Assembly: GCA_965237505.1 (NCBI GenBank)
Contig: CBDEFR010000009.1
Location: 124,001-188,000 of the forward strand
DNA from: NVTR01 sp965237505
Lineage (GTDB): Bacteria > Pseudomonadota > Alphaproteobacteria > Rhodobacterales > Rhodobacteraceae
Reading direction: 5' to 3'
DNA: 64,000 nt
Position 1 is the stretch's first letter; each line of letters begins with the position of its first letter. Under the pieces are notes generated by a model. That model made no database searches. It was not told the origin of the DNA and saw only the letters and a list, made by a program, of their open reading frames with translations. Below are positions 52,169-61,385 of the stretch, one piece after another. Made by a program: the position numbers and the translations under genes.

Positions 52169-52307
52169 GGCCCTGTTTGAAGAGGGAGCAGAGTGATCTT
52201 CGGGTTTTGCGAATCGCCTTTTTTCGCCGCTTTCGGCGACTATTTGTTCATCTGCTGCGCCCGTTGAAACCGCCCAGTACATGGCTATTGCCATGACAAG
52301 TCTTCCA
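52169..52307. repeat. Partial tandem duplication of the IS4 transposase 3' end
   Basis: The segment starting AGGCCCTGTTTGAAGAGGGA and ending GCCATGACAAG is present here, at 52366-52497 and in the other IS4 copy at 61468-61600. At this site it is inserted between AAAAAATCC and AAACTTGCC, which are contiguous in the 61-kb copy. It is identical over at least its first 120 bases and does not encode a full domain. Confidence 0.85.
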
Positions 52308-52339
52308 AACTTGCCATAATTTAGGGATTTTCTCATATC

Positions 52340-53172
52340 CTATGAAGCATCTGCGCAGGAACCGCAGGCCCTGTTTGAAGAGGGAGCAGAGTGATCTTCG
52401 GGTTTTGCGAATCGCCTTTTTTCGCCGCTTTCGGCGACTATTTGTTCATCTGCTGCGCCCGTTGAAACCGCCCAGTACATGGCTATTGCCATGACAAGGA
52501 TAAGCCTTTCCAGTCGGTCTGGCTTTTTGATTTGGCTTTGCGCGATGCCAAATCCACGGGTCTTGAAGTCCGAGAACATAGCTTCAATACCCCATCGCAT
52601 TCCATAATCGAGAACCGTGTATTGTGAAGGCTTTGCATTCATAGCGATGATCCAGGGCTCAGGGTGACCATCGTCGTGCAATACTCCGATATTCGTAAAC
52701 ACACCTGATCCATAAAGTTCCGCGTTTATAAGCCCTTGCGGCATCAGCTCCCGGATTTCAATGCAAGACAGCTCGCCACCTTGGTGCTGCAAAGTCAGGT
52801 TGCCCTTCAGGCGAATACGATATCCCCAACCAGCGTCCTGACACCAATGGATTAACCTTTCTGTGTCATAAAATCGATCACCCGTTAACATGACATCAGC
52901 CCCTTCAGGCATCCAATCCTGAATGCTGTCCAGTAACTCTTTTTGGAGAGAAAACCCAATATTGCCTTTTGTCTTGCGCACGCGCCAAGCCACAGGCAAG
53001 GCGCGATCACGCATGCGCACTGACAGCATCAAGACTTCATGTCCGTCATTGATATGGCTTTGATCCATCATCAAAACGATGGTCTCTCCGTTGGAGGCCA
53101 AACGGGTGAATACATCTCCAGCATAGGCCTGCATGATTTCCGCGCAATCAATGTGGGAATTGCTCAAAACAC
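52340..53172 (-). pseudogene. IS4-family transposase, N-terminally truncated
   Basis: About 275 C-terminal residues of an IS4-type DDE transposase: IVLMMDQSHINDGHEVLMLS (first Asp), DVMLTGDRFYDTERLIHW (second Asp) and DYGMRWGIEAMFSDFKTRGF with the YREK-like Glu region. The start is lost at the IS21 junction at 53172. It is almost identical to the fragment at 61442-62275 (differences such as QSH/QSR and FYD/FYG). Confidence 0.88.
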
Positions 53173-53282
53173 TGAGAACGCCGGAGCAATAATCCCTCAC
53201 TGAAGCGGCCGGAGAGTCTGGTTGCGCCGGAGCAAAATTCCGTCAGCGATAGCCCTTTGCATTTTGGAGCGAAGGGTGGGGG

Positions 53283-54782
53283 ATGAAGCGAGTGGAACTG
53301 TATGGGCGGGTTCGCCACGCGGTAATGATTGAGGGTCTGAGCCAACGCGAAGCGGCTCGTTGTTTTGGGATCGACCCGCGCACGGTCAGGAAGATGTTGA
53401 GCTATTCGGTGCCACCGGGTTATGTCCGGACGCGGCCTCCGGTCCGCCCGAAGCTCGATCCGTTCATCGGTATTATCGACCGTATCCTGGAAGAGGATAA
53501 GGATCGTCCGAAGACGCAACGTCACACATCGAAGCGGATATTCGAGCGGCGGCGTGATGCGTACGGCTTTACGGGCAAGATCACCATTGTGAAGGACTAG
53601 ATCTGCGGTGTACGACAGCGCCGGCGGGAGATGTTTGTTCCGCTGACGCATTCTCCCGGCCACGCCCAGGTTGATTTTGGCGAGGCCCTGGCCGTCATCG
53701 GCGGCGTGGAACGCAAGATCCACTTCCTGGCGATGAGCCTACCCCACTCGGACGCCTGCTTTGTGAAGGCCTATCCGGGGGAGACCACGGAGGCCTTCTG
53801 TGACGGCCATGTCTCGGGGGTCTCCTTCTTCGGCGGTGTGCCGCGCTCGATCCTTTATGACAACACCAGGATTGCGGTGGCCCGCATCCTCGGTGACGGC
53901 AAGCGTCAGCGGACACGTGTGTTCAGCGAGTTACGATCCCAGTACCTGTTCGAGGACCGCTTTGGCCGCCCCGGCAAGGGGAACGACAAGGGCAAGGTCG
54001 AGGGGATCGTCGGCTATTGCCGCCGGAACTTCCTGGTGCCGATGCCAAGGTTCCGGAACTTCGATGATCTCAACACGCATCTTGAAGCCTGCTGCGCCAA
54101 GCGATGGGCGGAACAACTGCGTGGCCACGACCAGACGGTCGGCGAACGCCTGGAACGGGATCGTGCGGTTCTTCAGCGCCTTCCCGCAATCGCCTACGAC
54201 GCCTGCGACAAGCGCCCGGGGCGGGTCAGTTCGCTGTCGCTGGTGCGCTATCGCGGCACCGATTACTCCGTCCCCACACGGTTCGGCCATTGCGAGGTGC
54301 TGGTCCGCGGCTATGTCCACGAGGTGGTCATCAGTTGCGCCGCAGAGGTGATTGCCAGGCCCCCGCGTTCATACGAGCAAGAGGACTTCGTCTTCGATCC
54401 GCTGCACTATCTGTCCTTGCTGGAGCAAAAGACCAACGCGCTGGATCAGGCGGCTCCCTTGGCCGGCTGGCTGTTGCCGCCGGTGTTCGGCGATCTCCGC
54501 CGCCTACTTGAAGCGCGGATGGGCAAAGCCGGGAAGCGGGAATACGTCCAGGTGCTGCGGCTGATCGAGAGCTTCTCCCTCGACGATGTTCGGGCCGCCA
54601 TATCGGAGGCGCTGGAGCGCGGCGCGACCGGCTCCGATGCGGTCAAGCACCTGGTGCTGTGCCGGATCGAGAAGCGGCCGCCACGCTTGAACCTGCTGGC
54701 CCATCCCTATCTGCCGCGCGCCGAGGTGGCAACACCCTCGGCGCGCTCGTACATGGGGCTCCTGAAGGGGGCAGCGCCATGA
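53283..54782 (+). pseudogene. istA: IstA transposase with in-frame amber codon (IS21 element 2)
   Basis: The frame is continuous for 499 codons except a TAG at 53598-53600, in ITIVKD-stop-ICGVRQRR, where the family has Tyr. HTH QREAARCFGIDPRTVRKML and the core HAQVDFGEALAVIGGVERK with LYDNTRIAVARILGDGKR are preserved. Re-initiation at the ATG 53631 would give only the catalytic part. The stop overlaps the istB start (ATGA). Confidence 0.9.
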
Positions 54783-54995
54783 GCGATACGCCACAGCTCT
54801 TGCTGGCCCATCATCTGAAGGCTCTCAAGCTGCCGACCTTCCTACGGGAATACGACAAGCAGGCCCGCCAATGCGCTGCCGAGGGCGTCGATCATGTGCG
54901 TTACCTTGTTCGCCTGACCGAACTGGAGTTGATTGATCGGGAACGCCGCATGGTCGAGCGGCGGATCAGGATGGCCAGGTTCTCCGCCGTCAAAT
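54779..54995 (+). pseudogene. istB: IstB, truncated after the N-terminal domain (IS21 element 2)
   Basis: MSDTPQLLLAHHLKALKLPT, then EYDKQARQCAAEGVDHVRYL and a dipeptide-rich RERRMVERRIRMARFSAVK, then the frame enters IS3 sequence. The whole ATPase core is missing, so the element cannot make a functional helper. Confidence 0.9.
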
Positions 54996-55067
54996 GTCCG
55001 TCGTCATATAAAATGGGACATCAGAGCGGTTTGAGTATTGGAGGCTCTGGTTCGTTTGCGTGATTGA

Positions 55068-56048
55068 TTATGCCGCCTGTTTTTGATGTTGCAAGCGGCG
55101 GTTTTGGATTGTCAGTTTCTTGATCTTTTCCCTTTCTCTGATGATGGCTTTGTCGCGCCCAAAATAGACGTCGGCGGGTGTGACGTTGTTCAGGCTTTCG
55201 TGGTAGCGCTCGTTGTTGTAGTAATCGACGAAGGCCCCGATCTGATGTTCGAGATCGCCAGGCAGATAGTAGTTTTCCAGCAGAACCCGGTTCTTCATGG
55301 TTTGATGCCAGCGCTCGATCTTGCCCTGGGTCTGCGGATGGAACGGCGCACCGCGAACGTGGTCCATCTTGTGATCTTCCAGCCATTCGGCCAAATCACC
55401 GGAGATGTAACAGGACCCGTTGTCGCTCAGCAGGCGTGGCCTGTGCCGCACAACCGCCTGATCACAACCTGACGCCGCCAGGGCCAGTTCGATCGTGGCA
55501 GTCACGACCTCGGCCCGCATGTTGGTGCAGAGTTTCCAGGCGATGATATAGCGGCTGTAGTCGTCCAGGATCGTGCTGAGATAATACCAGCCCCAGCCGA
55601 TGATCTTGAAGTAGGTGAAATCGGTCTGCCACATCTGGTTGATGGCGGTGGTTTTGTCCGTGAACTCGTCGGCAGCCTTGATCACCACGTACTCCGGCGC
55701 GGTGATCAGATCAGCTTCCTTCAGAAAGCGGTAAGCCGATGATTCAGAGATAAAATACCGCTTCTCGTCGGTATATTTGACCGCCAGCTCGCGTGTCGTC
55801 AGGGCCTCATGTTCCAGCGCGAACTCGATCAGATCATCCCGCCTGGCCTGCGGAATACGGTTCCAGACAGACTTTGGGCAAGGTGAACGATCCGCCAGGG
55901 CATCAAAGCCACCTTCGACGTAGCGGTCATACCATCGGTAGAATGTGGTGCGCGGAATGCCCAGCATATCGAGGGTCTGCTTCGCGGGCAGATGGGAGCC
56001 CTCAACGGTGCGGATGATTTCCAGTTTTTCAGACGCGGGGTACCTCAT
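55068..56048 (-). CDS. IS3 element 3 OrfB (rve integrase core)
   Basis: A 326-residue catalytic subunit starting MRYPASEKLEIIRTVEGSHL (its ATG overlaps the orfA stop). It has an added helix-turn-helix (TLDMLGIPRTTFYRWYDRYV), MWQTDFTYFKIIGWGWYYLS (first Asp), RLLSDNGSCYISGDLAEWL (second Asp) and TQGKIERWHQTMKNRVLLEN (Glu). It looks intact. This subgroup uses coupled translation, not a frameshift fusion. Confidence 0.9.
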   Translation of the reverse strand: MRYPASEKLEIIRTVEGSHLPAKQTLDMLGIPRTTFYRWYDRYVEGGFDALADRSPCPKSVWNRIPQARRDDLIEFALEHEALTTRELAVKYTDEKRYFISESSAYRFLKEADLITAPEYVVIKAADEFTDKTTAINQMWQTDFTYFKIIGWGWYYLSTILDDYSRYIIAWKLCTNMRAEVVTATIELALAASGCDQAVVRHRPRLLSDNGSCYISGDLAEWLEDHKMDHVRGAPFHPQTQGKIERWHQTMKNRVLLENYYLPGDLEHQIGAFVDYYNNERYHESLNNVTPADVYFGRDKAIIREREKIKKLTIQNRRLQHQKQAA

Positions 56049-56419
56049 TCGTTGAGCTCCCCAGCCCCGGTCATGCTTTTTTTGAGCAGACGGTTTTCCA
56101 GGGTCAGATCGGCGACGCATTCTTTCAAAGCCATCGCCTCGGATCGCAACTCCTTCACCTCAGGCGACGTCGCCTGACGTGCCGTATCGCCAGACAAGCG
56201 GCGTTTGCCCGCTTCCAGAAATTCCTTCGACCAACTGTAATACAGGCTCTCTGAGATGCCTTCACGACGGCACAACGCCGAGATGCTTTCCTCGCCGCGA
56301 AGACCCGCTAAAACAATGCGGATCTTCTCCTCAGCCGAATAGGTTTGCCGGGTCTTGCGGCGAATGGTTTTGGCCAGCCTGTCAGCCGAGGCTTTGCTGG
56401 TTCCGGATTTCTTGTTCAT
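56045..56419 (-). CDS. IS3 element 3 OrfA
   Basis: A 124-residue HTH_Tnp_1 protein beginning MNKKSGTSKASADRLAKTIR, with SAEEKIRIVLAGLRGEESIS and ALCRREGISESLYYSWSKEF, and a C-terminal coiled coil (LTLENRLLKKSMTG). ATG 56419 is preceded by AAGGAGTGAAG; 22 further codons upstream are open but not needed. Confidence 0.88.
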   Translation of the reverse strand: MNKKSGTSKASADRLAKTIRRKTRQTYSAEEKIRIVLAGLRGEESISALCRREGISESLYYSWSKEFLEAGKRRLSGDTARQATSPEVKELRSEAMALKECVADLTLENRLLKKSMTGAGELNE

Positions 56420-57343
56420 CTTCACTCCTTGACGGTTGCGATGAACCAGAAATCCTCCTGATGCTAAACCTAAAATCTTTCCCACAGGCGTTGACGTCAG
56501 ACAACCCAGTTTTGTATGTCACCCAGGAGTAGATTCCGTAAGTACTCTGAAAATGCATCCATCGAATTCGACCAATTTACCTTTCAAATTTCTTAAACTT
56601 CACACGCTTCGGCGCAACCGCATCCACCCCCAGCCGCCGTTTCTTGTCTGCCTCGTAATCCTCAAAGTTGCCCTCGAACCATTCCACATGCGCCTCGCCC
56701 TCAAACGCCAGGATATGCGTGCAGATGCGGTCCAGAAATAACCGGTCGTGGCTGATGACCACCGCGCAGCCGGCGAAGTCAACGAGCGCGTCTTCGAGGG
56801 CGCGGAGGGTTTCGACGTCGAGATCGTTGGTCGGTTCGTCCAAGAGCAATACGTTGCCGCCGGAGCGCAACAGTTTGGCCATGTGGACGCGGTTGCGTTC
56901 GCCGCCCGAGAGTTGCGCGAGCTTTTTTTGCTGGTCGCCGCCTTTGAAATTGAAAGCGGAAGCGTAGGCGCGGGAGTTCATTTGTGCATCCCCAAGTTCG
57001 ATGATTTCGGCGCCGCCGGAGATTTCTTCCCAGACGGTTTTGGATGCGTCCAGCGCGTCGCGGGATTGATCGACATAGGCGAGCTGCACGGTGTCGCCAT
57101 AGCTGACACTGCCGGCGTCGGGGGCTTCCTGGCCGGTGAGCATGCGGAACAGGGTGGTTTTGCCGGCGCCGTTGGGGCCGATGACGCCGACGATGCCGCC
57201 GGGGGGCAAGCTGAAGGAGAGGTTCTCGATCAGTTCCTTGTCGCCGAGGTGTTTTTTTAGGGGATTATGTAAGAAAGTGCCGAAAGGGGGTTGACGCGAC
57301 CGGCACTCTCATGTAATTTTCGGGCATATCAGGGAGGCAAGAC

Positions 57344-58323
57344 GTGGCACACAAAGCACCTGGCAAGTCCGACCGCAAGGGCATCTCGCTGATCGAGATC
57401 ATGCGGAAGTTCCCCGACGATGCGACCGCCGAGGCATGGTTCATTGCTCGCCGCTGGCCGCATGGCATCGCCTGCCCGCACTGCGGTTCGGTGAACGTGC
57501 AGACCGGCGCGAGGCACAAGACCATGCCCTTCCGGTGCCGGGAGAAGGAATGCGCCAAGCGGTTCAGCGCGAAGACCGGCACGGTCATGAAAGGCTCGAA
57601 GCTCGGCTTCCAGGTCTGGATGGTCGCCACCTTCCTGCTGTCCACCAACCTCAAGTCGGTGTCCAGCATGAAGCTGCACCGCGACCTGAGCATCAACCAG
57701 CGCAGCGCGTGGTTCCTTGCGCACCGGCTGCGGATTGCGCTGGCCGAGAAGGGCGGCGTGTTCGCGGGGCCGGTCGAAGTGGACGAGACCTATTTCGGTG
57801 GTCGCCGGAAGAACATGTCGAACGCGAGGCGGAAGGAACTGGCGGAACCGGACGCGGTGCCGTCGGCAAGACGGCAGTCATCGGGGCGAAGGACCGCGAG
57901 ACCAACCAAGTCGCCGCGAAGGTGATCGAGCGCACCGACGCGCGGACGCTGCAGGGCTTCGTCCGCGCCCATGCCGCCCCAGGGGCCACGGTCTACAGCG
58001 ACGACGCCAGCGCCTATGAGAGCCTGCCCTTCGATCATGAGACGGTCACGCACTCGCTCTCCGAGTATGTCCGGGGCGATGTCCACACCAACGGCATCGA
58101 GTCCCTGTGGTCGATGATGAAGCGCGCCCACAAGGGCACCTTCCACAAGCTCTCTCCGAAGCATCTTGACCGCTATGTGCAAGAGTTCGGGGCCCGTCAC
58201 AATCTCCGCGACGAAGACACCATCGACATCATGGCCGCTGTCGCTTCCGGCATGGACGGGAAGCGCCTCCGCTACCGGGATTTGATCGCCGATAACGGGC
58301 TGGCGAGCGGGGCGCGGTCGTGA
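57344..58323 (+). pseudogene. IS1595-family transposase, frameshifted
   Basis: The first frame has the zinc ribbon GIACPHCGSVNVQTG...CREKECAKRF and VEVDETYFGGRRKNMSNAR (first Asp). A base is missing near 57851, where GAACTGGCGGAACC should contain three G, and the next frame continues GRGAVGKTAVIGAKDRETNQ, ATVYSDDASAYESL (second Asp), HTNGIESLWSMMKRAHKGTF (Asn/Glu) to 58323. The restored protein is about 326 residues, normal for the ISNwi1-like group. Confidence 0.88.
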
Positions 58324-58402
58324 GTGAGCCGTTGAAAATCATCGCTGGCGCGTCGGACAAGACGCGCCAGATTGGGAAGGTTTTTTCACCCAGAGACGAC
58401 GA

Positions 58403-58852
58403 ATGAGCGTCGCAGAAATCATCGCTCAGGTTAAGCCGCTGGCGGCTGAATACTACCGACTAACGGGAAAACCTCTCGGTGCTACTGGGGAGATCGGCGA
58501 GTGCGAAGTTGCGCGTCTGCTTGATCTAACACTCGTCGATGCGAGAACACCTGGATATGATGCGACTGATCGTTCAGGCGAACGGCGTTATCAGATCAAG
58601 ACTCGTTCATTGGGTACAGCGGCGCGTAAAAAAACACAAAGCACCGGCAAAATGGACATAGACAAAGATTGGGATGCAGTGCTTTTGGCCCTTATGAACG
58701 AAAGCTTTGAGATGCAGGAAATATGGGAGGCAGACCGAGCCGATGTAGAACGCGAGCTGAAACGACCGGGCAGCAAGGGGCGGAACGAACGATACCAACT
58801 GTCCTTATCGAAGTTCCAGGAAATCGGGTGCCTGCGCTACCCCACGAGGTGA
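58403..58852 (+). CDS. Passenger protein with PD-(D/E)XK-nuclease-like core
   Basis: A 149-residue protein inside the IS1595 ends. GATGEIGECEVARLLDLTLV, then DARTPGYDATDRSGERRYQI followed by KTR, has the order Glu - Asp - QxK expected of restriction-endonuclease-like folds. It starts at 58403 after a purine-rich stretch and overlaps the next gene by four bases (GTGA). Such genes are known as passengers of some IS1595 elements. Whether it cuts DNA, assists transposition or is a restriction remnant cannot be told from the sequence. Confidence 0.7.
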   Translation: MSVAEIIAQVKPLAAEYYRLTGKPLGATGEIGECEVARLLDLTLVDARTPGYDATDRSGERRYQIKTRSLGTAARKKTQSTGKMDIDKDWDAVLLALMNESFEMQEIWEADRADVERELKRPGSKGRNERYQLSLSKFQEIGCLRYPTR

Positions 58853-59049
58853 ACGATTGGGGGAGTCACCGCATTAGAATAAAGCCTGCACCGAACCCCA
58901 GCGAGGTCGAAATCGTGCACCCGTCCCATCAGCCGAGCAAGGCTGAGTTGGAGGAAGACATGCGTGTTAGCGCCACGTTCGAGAAGGCGGTTGACGCGCT
59001 CACACGGCCTGTCCGCATCCGCTACATCGATAGTCCGAAGCCTGCCTGA
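58849..59049 (+). CDS. Small passenger protein of the IS1595 element
   Basis: A 66-residue protein starting at a GTG that overlaps the upstream stop. The first part SHRIRIKPAPNPSEVEIVHP is basic/polar, and the second is an amphipathic helix (ELEEDMRVSATFEKAVDALT). The gene ends 34 bp before the IS end. Co-translated with the nuclease-like gene; possibly its partner or regulator. No family name is known to me. Confidence 0.6.
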   Translation: MNDWGSHRIRIKPAPNPSEVEIVHPSHQPSKAELEEDMRVSATFEKAVDALTRPVRIRYIDSPKPA

Positions 59050-60335
59050 TGGGTGGGTTTCGGCACTATCCTACATAATCCCCTTTTTTTAAGGCCGCGA
59101 CCTCGATGACTTTGGACCCCAAGCGCGCACCATTGGGGATGATGATCTGGGCGCGCGCGAGTTTTTCGCGTTCGGACTTTTGCGCGAGGTCATTGTAGGC
59201 GTTGATCCGGGCCTTTTGCTTGGCCTGGCGGGCCTTTGGCGAGGCGCGCATCCATTCCAGTTCGCGCTCCAGCGTGCGTTGCTTGGATTTGTCTTCGCGC
59301 AGCTCTTGCGCGAGGCGACGCGCCTTTTGTTCGAGCCAGGCGGAGTAGTTGCCCTCATACGGAATGCCGCGGCTGCGGTCCAACTCCAGGATCCAGCCGG
59401 TGACGTCGTCGAGGAAATAGCGGTCGTGGGTGACGATCAGGATGGTGCCTTGGTAGGCCATCAGGTGGGATTGCAGCCAGGCGATGGTTTCGGCGTCCAG
59501 ATGGTTTGTGGGTTCGTCCAGCAGCAGCATGTCGGGGGCTTGCAGCAGAAGTGCGCAGAGCGCGACACGACGCAGCTCGCCGCCTGAAAGCGTGTCGGTG
59601 GCGGCGTCATCGGGAGGGCAGCGCAGGGCCTCCATACTGACATCGATCTGGGCGTCGAGGTCCCAGAGGTTGGCGGCGTCGATCTGGTCTTGCAGGGTCG
59701 CCATTTCGTCCGCGGTTTCGTCCGAGTAATTCATCGCCAACTGGTTGTAGCGATCAAGGATGTGCTTTTGGGCCTGCACGCCGCGCATGACGTTTTCGCG
59801 CACGGTGAGGTCAGGGTTTAGCTGTGGTTCCTGCGGCAGATAGCCCACATGGGCACTCGCCGCCGCCCAAGCCTCGCCGGTGAAATCGGTGTCGAGCCCG
59901 GCCATGATCCGCATCAGGGTGGATTTGCCCGAACCGTTGACCCCGACGACGCCGATCTTGACGCCGGCAAAAACGACAGACGGATGTTTTCAAACAGTTT
60001 TTTGCCGCCTGGGTAGGTTTTTGAGACACCATCCATGTGGTAGACGTATTGGTAGGCTGGCATTTTCGGTTCCCTTGAATCACCAGTTCCGGTGCGGTCT
60101 AGCCAAGGTGGATCAATTGCGCAATCGCCGCCGCGAGTGGACAACTTGCGGGCGCGAATTTTCCCTTGAAAAAATGCGCCTACGGCTGCGATGAGCGCGA
60201 GTCAAAAAATGATCCTGCGGACCATTTCCCGCACGTTCGGCAGAGCCGCTGCTTTGGCGGACACGGACGGCCGAATTCAGAGGCCGGATGCCTCCGGCTG
60301 GGATATTTCTGAAAAGAAGAAGGGTTGGTTTGAAT

Positions 60336-60677
60336 TTATTTGGCGTTGATCAGTTTGACAGGTTGGCCGTGCGGTGTGGCACGGTAGGCACGGGTCCAGG
60401 CGGATTTTCGCAGCGCGAGGTCGGATTTGGTGATTATGGTGTGGCTCGAGGTGAGGGTCTCCAGGGCGGCCAGAACGCACAGATAGTATGTTTCGGTGGA
60501 GTCTGGCGCGCCGCACGCCTCAGCAGTTACGAGCGCCGCGCCCAAGGTTTCAGCCCAATTTGTCGCGGAAAAACTGCCGCCCCTGATCAACGTGTCCGCG
60601 AGCGCCAGCACCTGGGCCTGCCAGGGTTCGTCAAACGCCGGGCCGTTGCGGGCGAGCGGGCGGTCAGGGCCGAACAA
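60336..60677 (-). CDS. Nitrile hydratase accessory protein
   Basis: A 113-residue protein beginning MFGPDRPLARNGPAFDEPWQ, then AQVLALADTLIRGGSFSATN and a C-terminal region with TYYLCVLAALETL. This is the nitrile hydratase activator/accessory family, related to the N-terminus of the beta subunit (FxEPWExxxxA); such proteins deliver or modify the alpha subunit metal centre. It overlaps the end of the beta-subunit gene by 14 bp. Between it and ettA about 270 bp carry no recognisable gene. Confidence 0.85.
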   Translation of the reverse strand: MFGPDRPLARNGPAFDEPWQAQVLALADTLIRGGSFSATNWAETLGAALVTAEACGAPDSTETYYLCVLAALETLTSSHTIITKSDLALRKSAWTRAYRATPHGQPVKLINAK

Positions 60678-61317
60678 AGTAACTTTCCCACAGTTCCAGC
60701 GTCACGCTGTCGCGCGCATTCGCGGTATTGCCCCACAGCTCGGGCGCGCTGAAGGACACGGTGTAGAGGTGCTCGCCGACGTGATTGCCGAGCGCGCCCT
60801 GGTCGGGCAGGGCGTGGGCGCCGTGATGGGCGATGATCGTGCCGCGGGCGCCGCGCGCGTAAGCAGGCAGGCGCGAATGGGCGGCGGTGCTGAGGCGTTT
60901 GGTCAGGACCGTGTCGCCAACCGAAAAGGCCGGGGCGGCGTCGGTCTTGATTTCGAAACTGACAGCGCCGCTGCGGTTTTTGTCCAGGACTTGGGCCAAA
61001 GTTAGTGGAGCCGCGGGGTCGTTGGTGGCCTCGACATGCCCCTTTAGCGCTTCGTCCATCGTCACCGCGCCGTTGTCGATGATCAGCATCAGGTAATTGG
61101 TGACCCATTTCTTGAAATACGGGAATGTCAGGTAGTCGGCCGGAACCATCCGTTCCAGCCCGTGGCGGAACCAATCGATTGTGATGTCATGGGCGACACC
61201 GGCGCGGGCCAGCGCCCACATCCGGCGTTCCCAGTCATGGCTGAACGGCGCGTCGCCGGATTTCACCGGCACCGGGCCAAAGCCCTGTTTGCCGCCGAGA
61301 TCATGCATACTGTCCAT
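60664..61317 (-). CDS. nthB: Nitrile hydratase beta subunit
   Basis: A 217-residue subunit with MDSMHDLGGKQGFGPVPV at the N-terminus (conserved in all beta subunits), DWFRHGLERMVPADYLTFPY and KKW in the first half, and the C-terminal barrel FSVGDTVLTKRLSTAAHSRL, ARGARGTIIAHHGAHALPDQ, GEHLYTVSFSAPELWG. The enzyme hydrates nitriles to amides with a cobalt or iron centre held by the alpha subunit. The alpha gene, normally upstream, is absent: an IS4 remnant begins about 70 bp upstream of this start. Confidence 0.92.
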   Translation of the reverse strand: MDSMHDLGGKQGFGPVPVKSGDAPFSHDWERRMWALARAGVAHDITIDWFRHGLERMVPADYLTFPYFKKWVTNYLMLIIDNGAVTMDEALKGHVEATNDPAAPLTLAQVLDKNRSGAVSFEIKTDAAPAFSVGDTVLTKRLSTAAHSRLPAYARGARGTIIAHHGAHALPDQGALGNHVGEHLYTVSFSAPELWGNTANARDSVTLELWESYFVRP

Positions 61318-61385
61318 AGGAAGCCCCTTTTTGCGCTGCGGGTATTTGGGCTGAATGGGTGTGGTATGTAAATGCCGCCCTGGCG

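Larger units (their letters stand above)
52147..53172 (-). mobile_element. IS4-family element 2, truncated and partly duplicated
   Basis: Left end CTTACCACCCTTCAAAAAAT as in the copy at 61386. A block of about 139 bp from the transposase 3' end (52169-52307) is repeated at 52366-52497, so the left end carries an internal duplication. On the right it is cut after CAAAACAC by IS21 element 2 at 53173. The missing N-terminal part of the transposase is not found in the window. Confidence 0.78.
53173..54995 (+). mobile_element. IS21-family element 2, right part deleted
   Basis: The left end begins TGAGAACGCCGGAGCAATAA at 53173 and is followed by further GCCGGAG repeats (53208, 53227), usual for IS21. 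It carries istA (nonsense mutation) and the first part of istB, then is cut by IS3 element 3 near 54995. It is inserted in an IS4 remnant. It is related to but clearly distinct from IS21 element 1. Confidence 0.85.
55000..56525 (-). mobile_element. IS3-family element 3 (ends approximate)
   Basis: The ends are similar inverted sequences: CGTCATATAAAATGGGACAT near 55003 and, inward from about 56522, TGACATACAAAACTGGGTTG. It carries orfA and orfB with a four-base overlap. It truncates IS21 element 2 on the left and lies about 50 bp from the end of ettA on the right. Confidence 0.8.
57260..59083 (+). mobile_element. IS1595-family element with passenger genes (1824 bp)
   Basis: The ends read GGGGATTATGTAAGAAAGTG and GGGGATTATGTAGGATAGTG (inward), flanked by the 8-bp direct repeat TTTTTTTA (57252-57259, 59084-59091). 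Three genes lie on the plus strand: the transposase (frameshifted), a PD-(D/E)XK-like protein and a small protein. It is inserted in ettA between the two ATPase domains. It is unrelated in sequence ends to the IS1595 element at 62.3 kb. Confidence 0.92.
56577..60063 (-). pseudogene. ettA: EttA-type ABC-F translation factor, interrupted by an IS1595 element
   Basis: The N-terminal part (60063-59084) starts MPAYQYVYHMDGVSKTYPGG and carries the first ATPase (LSGGELRRVALCALLLQAPD, LLLDEPTNHLDAETIAWL). One base is missing near 59970 in the expected CCG-GGC-GTC, breaking Walker A. The C-terminal part (57251-56577) carries the second ATPase (GVIGPNGAGKTTLFRM, QLSGGERNRVHMAKLL, LLLDEPTNDLDVETLRAL). 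Removing 57260-59083 and one TTTTTTTA joins EVAALKK to HLGDKELIENL. EttA gates the first peptide bond according to energy status; here it cannot be made whole. Confidence 0.9.

Noticed and set aside
53598..53600. Amber codon in istA as a pyrrolysine or recoded site
   Set aside because: No pyrrolysine machinery is visible in the window, and the related IS21 element has a tyrosine codon at the position; a nonsense mutation is simpler.
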